Source: an uncultured Pseudomonadota bacterium (lineage in GTDB: Bacteria; Pseudomonadota; Gammaproteobacteria; Methylococcales; Methylomonadaceae). Taken from it: a stretch of DNA of 64,000 nt. Below are positions 8,895 through 20,142 of this stretch, one piece after another. The translations under genes were made by a program, and so were the position numbers. The stretch covers positions 62,001 through 126,000 of the forward strand of contig CAIQDI010000031.1 of NCBI GenBank assembly GCA_903870545.1. Direction: 5' to 3'. Under the pieces are notes generated by a model. That model made no database searches and was not told the origin of the DNA. It saw nothing but the letters and a program-made list of their open reading frames with translations. The first letter of the stretch is position 1; each line of letters starts with the position of its first letter.

Positions 8895-11693
8895 TTACGC
8901 CTCTAATTTAGCTACTATCAAATCTTGTATATCCGAAGGACTAAATGAAACCGCCCAATGCCAACGTCCAAATCCACCTTGTTCATTAACAGCTTTTACC
9001 CACTCGTTTAAATACTCACGTTTGATGCGATTGCGCTGGTCATCTTGCCCTTTAACTTCCAAAACTAAATACTCGCCATTGGTTAAGCGAATAATAAAGT
9101 CGGGGTAATACTTTCGGATAACACCTTTGAAATTGTAAAAAATTACAAAACCTAAATGGTCATTTTTTACAAACGACTGCACTAAGTTGGATTTTTCTAA
9201 AAAGTAGGCTTCACTCGCTTCCCAAGTGCTGTCATAAACGCAATGGCTGATATGTGATTTATTCAACCATTCACACGGTTTGCTGGTGTACCAAGTACGA
9301 ACATTTGCGCTTAAACGAATCGGATGCTCTTTGTCAAAAATCGCTGTTAATTTTTCGCTGTTTTCAGCGCGAATTTCTGTCCAAATATGCTGAACAATTT
9401 TGTTCATGTTCAAAATAATCAAAATTTTGCGTTTTGAATTATCCAAGTGAAACAAATCGTGTTTGACCTGTATTTTGTCCGACGCAATAAATTCATCCAC
9501 TAATCGAACCAATTGCGCTAAAAAGTTTTCTTTACTGCCTTTCCAATCGGTATGTTTTTCGGCGTTGTAAATAGTCGAAGCAACTTTAAAAATGATGGTT
9601 TGAATGCGCGTATCTTCTGAGATTTGTTCCAAACCGATGGCGGATTTTACTATTGCATTCGGTTTGCCTGCGATAACAGCTGCTAATTCGGTTTCAGTAA
9701 TTGCTTCATAAGGATCCAATTCAAGCGTTTTTACAGTATGCCAATTCAGCGTTAATTTAGGTTTATAAACGGGATCGATGCGTAACACATTTGGGAATGA
9801 AATTTCGTGCTGCGCTTTTTCAGCAACGGGTTCAATTTTGGTTTTTGGTGAAACGGGACGCGGTGACGTGTCGCCGCCTTCGTGTGGAAGAAAACTAAAC
9901 GGTACACCAAAAATGTTGACGTATTCCGCCTCGAATAACCCATCTTCGCCGACTTCGTAAGATACACGCCGCAAACCACGTCCAATAACTTGTTCACAAA
10001 GTAATTGGCTCGAAAAGGCGCGTAATCCCATAATGTGTGTAACTGTTTTTGCGTCCCAACCTTCGGACAACATTCCAACTGACAACACATTTTGAATTTT
10101 TTCGCCTAACTGTCCTTCTTTGCCAACCGTATCAACGGTTAAACGCAAAATTTCCGCTTGCTGTTTTTTAGTTAATTTAGGCGTGAATTCTGTTTCATCG
10201 TCAGTTTCAATAGTAATGATTTCAACATCGTTTTCAGCTTCAGCGGCTTCCAACACTTTACTATCAATTTGCAGTGTTTTTTCTGGATCACACAATTCAG
10301 GAATTAAAACTTGCCCATGATCAAACGCATATTTAATGCGTGACGAGGTTTCAGTGCGATTGGCAACCGTAATCATCACAGGCGGGATGTTATGCCCTTG
10401 TTGTTCCCATGATTTTTTTGTTTCTAACCAATCCAACCCTAACAAGTAATACGCATTGATAAGTAAATCAGGTAACGGCTCGGCGGCATCGGCTTTGCGG
10501 TTTAAATCGTCTTTAACTTCATCATCCATGTAAATATGATAAAGCCGTGATTTCAATTCTTTGGTGGTAATACTGTCATCACGCACCACCACACGAGGCG
10601 TTTTGACCAATCCTGATTCAATCGCATCGTTCAAACCAAAATCTGACACAATCCACGAAAATAAGGCTTCTTCATTGGCTTTTTTGCCAGACGGTGCAAA
10701 TGGCGTTGCGGATAAATCGAAACAACGCAAAATGCCGCGTGTCGCATGAATTCTGTCTAAACCGCCTACCCAAATGGTGCTTTCTTCGATGTCTTCTTTT
10801 TTTACACCTTTGATTTTACTTTCAGCAGGCACGCGCCACGCATGATGCGCTTCGTCGTTAATGACAATCAGATTTTTAACGTTTGCCATTTCGCCTAACA
10901 CTTGTTTGGCATACGCTGCGCCGCTGATTTCCATTCGTTGGCGTGTATCCACTGAGCGCAATTGTCCCTTTTTAACTTTGGCATCGAGCTTGTCTTGGTC
11001 GTCCCATGCCAATGTATGCCAATTGTGAATAACCATTTTTCCCTGCCGCAATTTATCCATTAAATCGGTCGGCACAATGTTGAACAGTTCGTAATAATTT
11101 TGTTCATGCTGTGGCAACAGCACTTGCAAACGGCTTTTTACGGTTAGATTTGGCGCGATAATCAGTGCGTGTTTGCTAAATCGGTTGTCGGTGGGATAAG
11201 TAACTTTGTTCAAAAACTGCCATGCCAAAATCATCGACATTACAATCGTTTTACCTGTTCCCGTCGCCATTTTGCTGCACAAACGCTCAAATGTGCCGCC
11301 GTCGCCTTGAATGTTAATGCCGACTTTATCTGCCGCAGGTGCTTCGATTAACCAAATTAAGGTTTCAATCGCTTCTAATTGGCAAAAGAAAAAGCGGTTT
11401 TCACGCTCGCTCGCATCTTGCCAATGTTCCAACAAGCGTTTAGTCATGCCCGTTACGCCGCTATAACCCGCATCGCGCCATTCTTTTATGCGTGGGCGAA
11501 TTTGATTCACTAATTCAATTTCTACAAAAACACCCGCATCATCAAACCCTTTTGCATTTGGCGTGGCAACAACGTAACCCGCTGGACGGCGACCTTCTTT
11601 TTTTAAAAAATTACGGTTTTCGCGTTCATAATGCCAATATAGTTCTGGTTCAAAATACGGTTTGTTGATAATTAACGTATCGATTGTTTTCAT
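8895..11693 (-). CDS. Type III-like restriction enzyme Res subunit (helicase/nuclease)
   Basis: 932 aa from the ATG at 11693, whose ATGA overlaps the stop of the PIN gene; a TTG four codons earlier is less likely. It is an SF2 DNA translocase that cuts unmodified DNA together with Mod. Visible: Walker A MATGTGKT (about residue 145), DEAH-type Walker B VINDEAHHAW, DLSATPF (motif III), VIGRGLRRVSY (motif VI), and a C-terminal PD-(D/E)xK nuclease (YYPDFIIRL then LVLEVKGQD near residues 875-895). It is the last gene of the mod-antitoxin-toxin-res operon. Length and domains look intact. Confidence 0.9.
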   Translation of the reverse strand: MKTIDTLIINKPYFEPELYWHYERENRNFLKKEGRRPAGYVVATPNAKGFDDAGVFVEIELVNQIRPRIKEWRDAGYSGVTGMTKRLLEHWQDASERENRFFFCQLEAIETLIWLIEAPAADKVGINIQGDGGTFERLCSKMATGTGKTIVMSMILAWQFLNKVTYPTDNRFSKHALIIAPNLTVKSRLQVLLPQHEQNYYELFNIVPTDLMDKLRQGKMVIHNWHTLAWDDQDKLDAKVKKGQLRSVDTRQRMEISGAAYAKQVLGEMANVKNLIVINDEAHHAWRVPAESKIKGVKKEDIEESTIWVGGLDRIHATRGILRCFDLSATPFAPSGKKANEEALFSWIVSDFGLNDAIESGLVKTPRVVVRDDSITTKELKSRLYHIYMDDEVKDDLNRKADAAEPLPDLLINAYYLLGLDWLETKKSWEQQGHNIPPVMITVANRTETSSRIKYAFDHGQVLIPELCDPEKTLQIDSKVLEAAEAENDVEIITIETDDETEFTPKLTKKQQAEILRLTVDTVGKEGQLGEKIQNVLSVGMLSEGWDAKTVTHIMGLRAFSSQLLCEQVIGRGLRRVSYEVGEDGLFEAEYVNIFGVPFSFLPHEGGDTSPRPVSPKTKIEPVAEKAQHEISFPNVLRIDPVYKPKLTLNWHTVKTLELDPYEAITETELAAVIAGKPNAIVKSAIGLEQISEDTRIQTIIFKVASTIYNAEKHTDWKGSKENFLAQLVRLVDEFIASDKIQVKHDLFHLDNSKRKILIILNMNKIVQHIWTEIRAENSEKLTAIFDKEHPIRLSANVRTWYTSKPCEWLNKSHISHCVYDSTWEASEAYFLEKSNLVQSFVKNDHLGFVIFYNFKGVIRKYYPDFIIRLTNGEYLVLEVKGQDDQRNRIKREYLNEWVKAVNEQGGFGRWHWAVSFSPSDIQDLIVAKLEA

Positions 11694-12118
11694 GATAATT
11701 GCCAAGGATTGATGAGTGGCACATTCGTATGTTCAAAATCACTGACATTTCGAGTGACTAAAATTAAATTTGATTCCAATGCAGTAGCCGCAATTAAACT
11801 ATCCATCACCGCTAACTTTTTACCTTGCAATTCAGCATGAGCGCAGAGTTTCGCCCAACAATGCAAAACATTGTCATCTATAGGCAAAATTCTGGAATAA
11901 AACTCGTGTTCTATCGTTTTTAACCATGATTGTAATTTTTGGTAACGTTCAACTTGAGAATGTTGGATTTTGAAAATACCTTTTTGCAATTCAGCAACCG
12001 TGATACTGCTCACATATAATTGCTTAGGGTCACGCTCATTAAACCAATTACTCAACAATGGATTTGGCGATTTTTTGACACATTCCGACAATACACAGGT
12101 ATCAAGTAAATACTTCAT
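11690..12118 (-). CDS. PIN-domain ribonuclease toxin (VapC/FitB-like)
   Basis: 142 aa. PIN-domain acidic residues are all visible: LLDTCVLSE (Asp near position 6), TVAELQKGI (Glu near 43), LAVMDSLIAATAL (Asp near 105) and LVTRNVSDF (Asp near 126). Such toxins cut RNA when the antitoxin is lost. The start overlaps the antitoxin stop by ATGA and the stop overlaps the res start by ATGA, so it is translationally coupled on both sides. Unusually, the pair is embedded between the two subunits of a restriction system. Confidence 0.85.
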   Translation of the reverse strand: MKYLLDTCVLSECVKKSPNPLLSNWFNERDPKQLYVSSITVAELQKGIFKIQHSQVERYQKLQSWLKTIEHEFYSRILPIDDNVLHCWAKLCAHAELQGKKLAVMDSLIAATALESNLILVTRNVSDFEHTNVPLINPWQLS

Positions 12119-12372
12119 AAAATATCTTCCCGTCCCGTATCTTTGTCACGCTCAAATAAAAGTGCTAATTCATCATCAGCAAAATCATTATCTAAGCATA
12201 AGGTTTCAAAAAAACGTTTGTTTTTTGATGGTTGAACGATTGAAAAAGATGGCGGTGTCTGAGATTCTAAAACTAATAAAACATTCACCTGTTGTTTTGC
12301 CCATTCTTTAGGCAAAGTCACTGACAAAACGCCGTTTTCGCTAACGTGTGAATTCATTTGAAAAGTGTGCAT
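12115..12372 (-). CDS. Antitoxin of the PIN-domain toxin
   Basis: 85 aa; the start at 12372 has TAGGAG at good spacing. The N-terminal half (GVLSVTLPKEWAKQQVNVLLVLE) reads as a short beta-rich DNA-binding domain. The acidic C-terminal tail (DNDFADDELALLFERDKDTG) is typical of segments that wrap a PIN toxin active site. The next gene is the PIN toxin (ATGA overlap) and the mod gene ends 9 bp upstream. The specific antitoxin family cannot be fixed by eye. Confidence 0.7.
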   Translation of the reverse strand: MHTFQMNSHVSENGVLSVTLPKEWAKQQVNVLLVLESQTPPSFSIVQPSKNKRFFETLCLDNDFADDELALLFERDKDTGREDIL

Positions 12373-12381
12373 GAAATTCTC

Positions 12382-14865
12382 CTACAGTTTAATAACGCGC
12401 AAACATTCAATGCCACGATCATCAATAATTTTGACCGCAATTTTTTCGCTTTTTTCAAAGGGCAATGACAACGTGCCACTAAACGATTCGATTTTTTCGT
12501 CGTCAATTTCAGCTTTTAAATTTCGCGCTAATTTATCCCAACCTTCGCCATTGCCTGACATGGGAAAAAAGACTTGTTTTGGAAATAAACTGCGTCCGTC
12601 GTAATCGGTATCGAGTAACCACATGGCGATATTCTTTTTGCCGCCACTGTCAACGTTGCCCGTTTTGGGATTGTAATAATCAAAACCTAACACTTCGACT
12701 TGAATTTGTCCGTCGTCTAAGTGTTTAACGCTGACATCAGGTTGACCAATTAACCAAAAACTTTCATTACTTGAGCGACTTTTACGCAAATCATCGGTGA
12801 GTAAATCAGCATTCATTTGCGCTTTCAATAATTTAAAACCAATCAAATGTTCAGGCGTTTCGTCAATGTCTTTGGCGGCTTCTTCTTCAAACATGAACGC
12901 ACAAAATAGCAAAATATCAGGCTTTAATAATTGCGCCTCTTCCATTGCATTCGCCACAATCCGCGATTCTAACGGCGCAAATTCACTACCAAAAACCACA
13001 AACACTTTTTTAGGCACATCTTCTTTGGTTTCGCCTTGCGCTTGAATGTATTTTGTTCCGACTAACGTTTCAAGGCGCGAAAATTCAATGATGCCGCCGC
13101 TTTTTGCTCGCACACCTGTTTTTAATAATTCATCGCGCCATTCATTGTGCCGATACGTTTCACCCGACCGAGCAATCGAATTATCCGCACCCGAGTTTTC
13201 ATTTTCGAGGTCGTCTAAACTTTGGGCATACGGCGCAGGCACGGCTTCAACGGTAAAAGGCGAAGTAATTCGCGCTCGTTTGGTATCTTTTAACGGTTGG
13301 TCGTAAAGGGTTTCGGTGGCGGGTGGTTCGTTGTTGGCAATGCTTTTTAGCGTAACGTGCGGCACAGTTTTATAAACAAAGCCGCTTGATACGCCTTCGC
13401 TCGGACGCGCCAATTGGTAATAATCAAAGTTCGCGGTCATCAAACGTTGTTTTGCCAGCGTTAATGCCACGCGGGAGGTATCGCAGGTTATCCAGCGTCT
13501 GCCCCACTGCTCGGCAACATAAGCGGTTGTGCCACTGCCGCAGGTGATGTCTAACACTAAATCGCTGGGGTCGGTGGTCATTAGGAGGCAGCGTTCAATC
13601 GTAAGTGTGCTGGTTTGAACCACATAATACTTTTGTGAAAAAGTACCAAGAATGGTGTCATTCCAGACGTTCGATAATGGCATGAATGGAAAATCGTTTT
13701 CATATCTTTTGTAAGCAAGCACCTTACCAAGAGATAAAACCCTGCCTTTCTTCATCAATTGATACATTCCTTCTTCTGTTGTTTTCCAATGTGAATTTGG
13801 ACTAGGGTAGTATTCATTATTTTCAAATAAGATTGGAACTGCACCTGATTTTGTTGCGCCAGAACTAACAATGTTATCGGCTCTAAATCTTTTTCCTTCG
13901 GGTAATGGGTCTTCGCCTCTTTTTTCTTTAGCTGTCAAAGTTCGATAAGTTCCATCTGCAAGTTCTATATAACTATATGTACCGCCTTCTGTTCTTTCTA
14001 TCTTATCCTGCCATAATGGTCTGAACTTTAATGCAGAAACGTTCCTTGCATACCAAATCACATAATCGTATGTACTGCTCATTTTGTTTGAAGTAAATGA
14101 TGATGTTTTTGCAAAAACTATTTGACCAACAAAATTTTCACTGCCAAAAACCTCATCCATAATCTCCCGCACATGATGCACATTCTCATCCGAAATTTGC
14201 ACAAACACACTACCGCTTTCGTGCAATAATTCGCGTGCTAATAACAAACGGTCGCGCAAATACGTTAAATACGAATGGATGCCTAATTCCCAAGTATCGC
14301 GGAAGGCTTTAATCGTTTCGGGTTCGCTGGTTAAATCTTCGTCTTTGCCGTCTTTGACATCGCGCTTATTCACAAACGGCTGAAAATTACTGCCGTATTT
14401 AATGCCATAAGGTGGGTCGAAATAGACCATTTGCACCTTGCCCGCCATGCCTTCTTTTTCGAGTAACGAATTCATCACCAGCAAACTATCACCAGCAATC
14501 AAGCGATTACTCCAGTTTTCTTTGTGTTTGTAAAAATCTAAGGCTTCGCGCAGAGGTTTTGCGTCATCAAACAAACTTTGTTGACCGCCGTCGTCTTTGG
14601 CTTTTTTAACGGCTTCGATGATAGTTTTAGAATCAATGCGTTCGTGAACGTGCAAACTGACGGTGGGAACGTCAAAACTGGTGTGTTCGGTTTTGCCAGC
14701 CCATTGTAATTGTGGGTCAAGATGCGGGTCGTAGGCGTAAGTTTTCTTTTCGCCTTTTTCTGGGTCGGTTTTTGGCGTGACCAAACCCACAGGCGGATTA
14801 TTCACGCGCTCTTTGTCGGCGTGGGTGTAGGCTTCAATGGGTTTTTGTGGGGTTGGTTTTTTCAT
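12382..14865 (-). CDS. Type III-like DNA methyltransferase Mod subunit
   Basis: 827 aa. It is a beta-class adenine-N6 methyltransferase: catalytic motif IV DPPYG at about residue 150 precedes the AdoMet-binding motif I (ITCGSGTTAYVAEQW, about residue 440), with the target-recognition region between. It protects host DNA and gives sequence specificity to Res, three genes downstream. The central stretch coding for residues about 240-430 (roughly 13.6-14.15 kb) looks more AT-rich and uses different codons from the flanks, consistent with exchange of the recognition domain. No frameshift is seen. Confidence 0.9.
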   Translation of the reverse strand: MKKPTPQKPIEAYTHADKERVNNPPVGLVTPKTDPEKGEKKTYAYDPHLDPQLQWAGKTEHTSFDVPTVSLHVHERIDSKTIIEAVKKAKDDGGQQSLFDDAKPLREALDFYKHKENWSNRLIAGDSLLVMNSLLEKEGMAGKVQMVYFDPPYGIKYGSNFQPFVNKRDVKDGKDEDLTSEPETIKAFRDTWELGIHSYLTYLRDRLLLARELLHESGSVFVQISDENVHHVREIMDEVFGSENFVGQIVFAKTSSFTSNKMSSTYDYVIWYARNVSALKFRPLWQDKIERTEGGTYSYIELADGTYRTLTAKEKRGEDPLPEGKRFRADNIVSSGATKSGAVPILFENNEYYPSPNSHWKTTEEGMYQLMKKGRVLSLGKVLAYKRYENDFPFMPLSNVWNDTILGTFSQKYYVVQTSTLTIERCLLMTTDPSDLVLDITCGSGTTAYVAEQWGRRWITCDTSRVALTLAKQRLMTANFDYYQLARPSEGVSSGFVYKTVPHVTLKSIANNEPPATETLYDQPLKDTKRARITSPFTVEAVPAPYAQSLDDLENENSGADNSIARSGETYRHNEWRDELLKTGVRAKSGGIIEFSRLETLVGTKYIQAQGETKEDVPKKVFVVFGSEFAPLESRIVANAMEEAQLLKPDILLFCAFMFEEEAAKDIDETPEHLIGFKLLKAQMNADLLTDDLRKSRSSNESFWLIGQPDVSVKHLDDGQIQVEVLGFDYYNPKTGNVDSGGKKNIAMWLLDTDYDGRSLFPKQVFFPMSGNGEGWDKLARNLKAEIDDEKIESFSGTLSLPFEKSEKIAVKIIDDRGIECLRVIKL

Positions 14866-14930
14866 TATGTTTTGTTTTTGTTATTTTTGTGGTGGCGTAA
14901 GGAAAATCCGCTTCATCAAATTAAATTATA

Positions 14931-16256
14931 TTAGCGAGCGGGCGCGTTGTTTATTAGAAATTGCTTCATGACAGCAATCATCGCGCCATGATCAAAAACG
15001 CCCGCACTTTCGCGGCAACTGTGCATCGCCCACATCGGATTGCCCACATCTACGCCATGAATGCCCAATTTTGCCGACACCATCGCGCCAATCGTACTTC
15101 CACACGGCAATTCATTTCGGTGCGAATACAGCTGATACGGCATATTGTTTTGGTCGCACCACCGCATAAACATTGCTTCCGAAACACCGTCCGACGTGTA
15201 ACGCTGATTCACATTCACTTTGATGACCACGCCCTGATTGACGTGAACGGTGTGCGCGGCATCGTAAACTTGCGGAAAATTTGGGTGATAAGCGTGCGCC
15301 ATATCTGCGCTAATCAAAAAACTTCGCGCCAACGCTCTGGCGAAATCCTGTGAACTTTGCGAAGTCGTGTCACTAATTCGCTGCAATGTGTCCGTCAAAA
15401 AACTGCCCGACGCGCCACAATGACTTTCGCTGCCGACTTCTTCGTGGTCGAAAAACGCGCAAATCAACGTGCTGTCATTTTGCAAAATACGTTCATCGAG
15501 CAGCGCGTTTATCGCGGCATGACACGACGCTAAATTGTCGATTTGTCCATTGGCGAAAAACTCCTTATTCGCACCCCAAAAACTGCCTTTTTGCGTATCG
15601 AAAACGTTTAAATCCCACGCCAAAATTCGCGCCGCGTCGTCGGGCAATTGTGATTTTAACAACGTTAAAAACTGCGAAACTGGCAATTGTTCCGCGACAT
15701 TCGCAAACAGCAATCCCAATTCATTTTGCTTGTGAAACTTCAAACCGTCTTCATTCACGTTGCGATTGAGATGAATCGCTAAATTCGGCAAACGCAAAAG
15801 TGGTTGTGGAAAATGCACCAAACTTTGCGCTAATTCGCCATTTTCAGTTTGATAATTCACCCGCCCCGCAACACTTAATTCGCGGTCTGCAAACGTTGCC
15901 AAAATTGCGCCGCCGTAAATTTCAACATTTAAACGTTCAAGATTTGCCGTTGTCGTGGTGGGATTCGGTTTGATGCGTAAACTGGGCGAATCGGTGTGTG
16001 CGCCGATGATTTTAAAACCCGTTTCGGCAACGGATTTTTCACCGTGAACAAACATGATAATCGAGGAATCGCCGCGCACGACGTAATAACGCTCGCCGTT
16101 TTCCAATTGCCACGTTTCGGTTTCGTGCAATCGTTGGAATTGAAATGCCGCGAGTTGTGTTTCAAGGGTTTTGACAACGTGCCACGGGCTGGGGCTTGCG
16201 TCGATAAAATCGAGTAAATCTTGGGCGGATTGGTGGGCGAGTGATAAATTTTTCAT
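14931..16256 (-). CDS. apeB: M18 family aminopeptidase
   Basis: 441 aa from the ATG at 16256, chosen because ATGA overlaps the msrB stop; the frame extends 13 codons further. M18 (aspartyl-aminopeptidase-like) enzymes are cytoplasmic di-zinc exopeptidases. Visible metal-site segments: [15 protein letters not shown] (His and Asp), [20 protein letters not shown] (Glu pair), [14 protein letters not shown] (Asp) and the C-terminal HSCRESAG. Full family length. It is translationally coupled to msrB upstream. Confidence 0.93.
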   Translation of the reverse strand: MKNLSLAHQSAQDLLDFIDASPSPWHVVKTLETQLAAFQFQRLHETETWQLENGERYYVVRGDSSIIMFVHGEKSVAETGFKIIGAHTDSPSLRIKPNPTTTTANLERLNVEIYGGAILATFADRELSVAGRVNYQTENGELAQSLVHFPQPLLRLPNLAIHLNRNVNEDGLKFHKQNELGLLFANVAEQLPVSQFLTLLKSQLPDDAARILAWDLNVFDTQKGSFWGANKEFFANGQIDNLASCHAAINALLDERILQNDSTLICAFFDHEEVGSESHCGASGSFLTDTLQRISDTTSQSSQDFARALARSFLISADMAHAYHPNFPQVYDAAHTVHVNQGVVIKVNVNQRYTSDGVSEAMFMRWCDQNNMPYQLYSHRNELPCGSTIGAMVSAKLGIHGVDVGNPMWAMHSCRESAGVFDHGAMIAVMKQFLINNAPAR

Positions 16257-16621
16257 GCGCGATTTTGTAAAAGTAAGGAGGCGGAATTGACGCAATAACG
16301 CAAACCGGTCGGTTCAACGCCGTCGGTGAAAACGTGTCCCAAATGCGCGGCGCATTGTCCACAAACGATTTCCACGCGGCGCATTCCGTGGGTGTTATCG
16401 ACATTTTCAGCGACGCGATTTTCTAACGCTTGCCAAAAACTGGGCCAGCCCGAACCCGAATCGTATTTCGTTTGGGAATCGAAAAGTGGCGCGTCGCAAC
16501 AAACGCAATGATAAATGCCGTCTTCTTTGCAATCGACATATTTGCCAGTGAACGGCGGTTCGGTGGATTTCAACCGGCAAATACTGAATTGTTCTGGTGT
16601 AAGTTGGTCGTCGTTAATCAT
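16253..16621 (-). CDS. msrB: Peptide-methionine (R)-S-oxide reductase
   Basis: 122 aa from the ATG at 16621; the frame extends 22 codons further without a better start. MsrB repairs the R form of methionine sulfoxide. Visible: two zinc-binding CxxC pairs (CVCC and CGQC), [15 protein letters not shown] and the catalytic Cys in [11 protein letters not shown]. Short cytoplasmic form without signal peptide. It overlaps apeB by ATGA. Confidence 0.95.
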   Translation of the reverse strand: MINDDQLTPEQFSICRLKSTEPPFTGKYVDCKEDGIYHCVCCDAPLFDSQTKYDSGSGWPSFWQALENRVAENVDNTHGMRRVEIVCGQCAAHLGHVFTDGVEPTGLRYCVNSASLLLQNRA

Positions 16622-16719
16622 GTTATTCCCAGCGTGATGTGGATTAAAAAAAGAGAAATGATACTGACATTCAAAACCAAAACGCAAACTTGTTGAATGC
16701 CTTTTTGATTCGCAAAAAG

Positions 16720-19700
16720 CTACGTCCGCACATGAACTTCACGTTGTGGATACGGAATTTCAATTTTATTTTCGCGCAACGCCCGTTCCACGCGCATATT
16801 TAATTCATGAATCACTGGCCAGCGGTTAATCGGATCGCTCACAAACGCCCGCAGCGAAAAATTCAACGTGCTATCACCAAAACCCACAAATAACACGCAC
16901 GGTTCAGGTTCAGCCAAAATCAACGGCGTATTTTGCACGGTTTTCAACAGCAAATCATGCGCGAATTCCACATCCGAACCGAACGCAATGCCAATCGGAA
17001 TCACAATTCGCGTAGTCGGGTCGCTCAACGTCCAATTCGTCAATTGACTGGTGATAAAACTTTTATTCGGCACAATCAATTCACGTTGATCGACATCCAA
17101 CAACGTGGTCGCTCGCATTTGAATTCGGCACACACGCCCGGTCACGTCGCCAATCGTCACAATATCGCCGACGCGAATCGGACGCTCAAATAATAAAATA
17201 ATCCCTGACACCAAATTTGCAAAAATTTCTTGTAAACCAAAACCTAAACCCACGCCCAATGCCGCGACCAGCCATTGTACTTGCGACCAACTGCCGCCCA
17301 ATTCATTGGCAACGCAAATAAACGCCACGGTAATAAAAAAGTATTTCGCCAATTGATTCGTCGCATAACGGCTGCCCGCTTCGATATTCCACCGCCGAAA
17401 AACCAGCAATTCCAGCACGCCGGAAAAATTCCGCACCGACACCATCGCTGCAAATAAATATACGCCCGCCAACAGTAAATTCGTCAGCGTAATCGGTTGA
17501 TAACTTTCTTGATTTTCAATAATCGTTTTGTGTTGCCACAACACGATGTGATCTAAAAACGAAAACGCAGGCAAAATGTTTTTCCAAATCATCCAAAACC
17601 CCAAAATGACCGTAAACGTCAACATGACGTGCAGCAATTTCCGCGTTTGCGCGTTAATTTTGGGAATATCGAGCAACGATTCGTCGTCGATAACGGGCGA
17701 ATGTTTGTCGTGTAATTCCTGTTGCTGCGTCGCATTTTTCAACGCCAATTGCCGATTTGCCAACATCAACCAGCGAAACAAAATTTCATGAATCACCACC
17801 ACGAGCATCAGCAACCGCAACGTGCTAATCAGTTTTTCTTGCAGCTCCAACGCGCTGGAATAATAACCCGCGACAGCAAAACCCATAATCACCACCGGCA
17901 CGATAATCACCAGCGCGTAACACACATAACGCAGTTTAATTAACCAATGATTCGCGTGATTTTTCAACCACGTTTGCCACAATCCACGACTTGGATGCAG
18001 CAGTTTTGCAAAAAAAAGGGCGAGTGCCATCAGCGCAATTAACAATGAAAATCGCCCTAACGAATCGCTGTATTCCGAAAATTTAGACGCGCTCGTCGCC
18101 CGAATTAAAAACATCGCTGGCACTATCACAAATCGCAACCACGCCAACTGTTGACGCAACAACAACACGGTGCTTTTTTGCCATTGAAAATGTCGCCGAG
18201 CAATGCCGTCCACCGAAAAGAAAGCGTAAAAAAATTGTAATAAAAATGCCGAAAGTGCCGCTTTTTGTAACCCTGTGCCGATGGCTTGATTAAAATCAAC
18301 CGCGCTGCTGTACGTTAAAAAAGTCCCGAATAAAAATGCCGCAGCGGGAATCGGCAACGTCAATAACACGCGATACGCCAACACGCGCAACGTGTAATAA
18401 AAATGGTCAGTATGCCAATGACGTAATTCGGTTTGATTCCGTTGCGAATGTTGGCGCGTCCAACTTTTTAGCCGCACCAACACGAATATCAACGCCATCG
18501 CCACGCCAGAAAATAACGCATTGTGCGAAAAAAAGTGAAACATGCCACGCCACAATTCAAACCAATTCGCGGGTGAAAATAGCCATTGCAACGAATGATA
18601 AAGTCCCGTCAGCGTGTCCAAATTAACGGGTTCAGAACTCGTCACCCACAATAATCGTTCGTCTAAATACGCCGCAAACTTGGTCGCTTGCGCGGACAAT
18701 TGTTGCCGTGAAAAATCCAAATCGCCCAACGTTCGCAAATACGTCGAATCCGCCAACGCCAATTTATTCAGCAATTCTTTTTGATTATTCAGCAACACGC
18801 GCAATTCAGCTTGAATCATCATGCGCTGTTCAAACGGTAAATTTTCGCCCACTTGCGTCATCATTTGTTTCAGCGCGTCGTCTAAATTCAACAATTTTTT
18901 TTGTTTATCTTCGACTTTGAATTGCTCCAAACTGGTCAACGCTGTTTCATTTTCGAGTTTCCGCGATTCCGCCGCGACTTCATTTTGGCTGGTTAAACTG
19001 CGCCGTTGTTCACGCAAAATTTTTCCCAACGCCGGACTTAATGCCGCCAAACTAATTTTTTTATCCGCGCTTTTAAAATCATTTTCAATATTCGCGGTTT
19101 GCGTTTCGACGTAATTTTTTTGCTCGCTGATTTGTTCTATTTTCGCCGTGACCGCTTGAAATTCGCGGCTGTACTGAATGTTTTCACGGGTGTTTTCTTG
19201 AATCAGCGCGTGTTTGCCTTCGAGATCTTTTTCGGTTTGACTGAGCGCGTCTTCCATTTTTTTGGCTTCTTGTTGACGCAATTCAAACGCCAAACTTTCA
19301 ATCGTGGTGACGATTAGCCCGAGCGATTTTTTTTGAATATCCAACAATTGAAGTTGCGCTTTTAGCAATTCCAGCCGCGCGGGTTGGCTGGTGGCTTCAA
19401 CATCGAGCCGCTTTAATTCGGAGGTACGCGCGTCAATCAGCGTTTTATAATACAGTTGCCGCGCTTCGTGTTCGAGTTTGGAATCCGTCGGCGCAGCGGA
19501 TAATCCGAGGTTTTTCAGCGTGGTTTCAATCGTTTGTTGAGCAATAACGGTTTCTTCGCGAATTGACGCTTGGCGATTATTTTGTTGCGCCAAATCCGTT
19601 TCTGTCTTTTTAAGCGTGTCCTCAATCTGACTGATTTTGCCCTTTTCAAGAATCAAGCGTTGCTCTAATTCTTCAACCGGAATTTGACTAAAATCTTCGT

Positions 19701-20049
19701 TTTTTTGCTTGCTGAGTTTGTCGAGCGTTTGCTCAATTTCTTTTTGTAACGCTTTAGTTTGTACGGGGGCTTGATGAATCGCAGCGGTGAACGCGGTAAT
19801 TTGCGTGAGATTTTGAGCGTTGTTAGTTAAATTATCTTGGGCGGCTTGATATTGTTTCAGAACGGCGGTTTTCACGCTTTCTTCTAAACCTTGGCGAGCG
19901 TTCAGCGCATCAATTTTACTTTGTAAAAACTCGGCAGTAATCGTCAGATTTGTTTCAACTGCTGAATCGGTTTGTGCGCTGTAACCGTTGTGAATGCTGA
20001 AAACGTTAATAAAAAGCAAAAATAAAAAAGGAAACAAAAATCGTATCAT
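16720..20049 (-). CDS. mscK: Large MscS-family mechanosensitive channel (MscK/MscM-like)
   Basis: 1109 aa, the size of MscK/MscM. Signal peptide (ends NGYSAQ), a periplasmic coiled-coil region of about 430 residues rich in Gln/Glu/Leu, about eleven transmembrane helices from residue 510, and a C-terminal MscS pore and beta domain: [20 protein letters not shown] (pore helix) then [20 protein letters not shown]. It opens under hypo-osmotic membrane tension to release solutes. Whether it corresponds to MscK or MscM cannot be decided by eye. It is followed by msrB after about 100 bp. Confidence 0.9.
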   Translation of the reverse strand: MIRFLFPFLFLLFINVFSIHNGYSAQTDSAVETNLTITAEFLQSKIDALNARQGLEESVKTAVLKQYQAAQDNLTNNAQNLTQITAFTAAIHQAPVQTKALQKEIEQTLDKLSKQKNEDFSQIPVEELEQRLILEKGKISQIEDTLKKTETDLAQQNNRQASIREETVIAQQTIETTLKNLGLSAAPTDSKLEHEARQLYYKTLIDARTSELKRLDVEATSQPARLELLKAQLQLLDIQKKSLGLIVTTIESLAFELRQQEAKKMEDALSQTEKDLEGKHALIQENTRENIQYSREFQAVTAKIEQISEQKNYVETQTANIENDFKSADKKISLAALSPALGKILREQRRSLTSQNEVAAESRKLENETALTSLEQFKVEDKQKKLLNLDDALKQMMTQVGENLPFEQRMMIQAELRVLLNNQKELLNKLALADSTYLRTLGDLDFSRQQLSAQATKFAAYLDERLLWVTSSEPVNLDTLTGLYHSLQWLFSPANWFELWRGMFHFFSHNALFSGVAMALIFVLVRLKSWTRQHSQRNQTELRHWHTDHFYYTLRVLAYRVLLTLPIPAAAFLFGTFLTYSSAVDFNQAIGTGLQKAALSAFLLQFFYAFFSVDGIARRHFQWQKSTVLLLRQQLAWLRFVIVPAMFLIRATSASKFSEYSDSLGRFSLLIALMALALFFAKLLHPSRGLWQTWLKNHANHWLIKLRYVCYALVIIVPVVIMGFAVAGYYSSALELQEKLISTLRLLMLVVVIHEILFRWLMLANRQLALKNATQQQELHDKHSPVIDDESLLDIPKINAQTRKLLHVMLTFTVILGFWMIWKNILPAFSFLDHIVLWQHKTIIENQESYQPITLTNLLLAGVYLFAAMVSVRNFSGVLELLVFRRWNIEAGSRYATNQLAKYFFITVAFICVANELGGSWSQVQWLVAALGVGLGFGLQEIFANLVSGIILLFERPIRVGDIVTIGDVTGRVCRIQMRATTLLDVDQRELIVPNKSFITSQLTNWTLSDPTTRIVIPIGIAFGSDVEFAHDLLLKTVQNTPLILAEPEPCVLFVGFGDSTLNFSLRAFVSDPINRWPVIHELNMRVERALRENKIEIPYPQREVHVRT

Positions 20050-20142
20050 AACGCGCCAATTTAGCCAAAGATAAAAGTGACCATTATAGCGGATTTAAGG
20101 CTAGGAATTCCGCACGCTTACGCTTGCGCTTAAATTGAAAAA

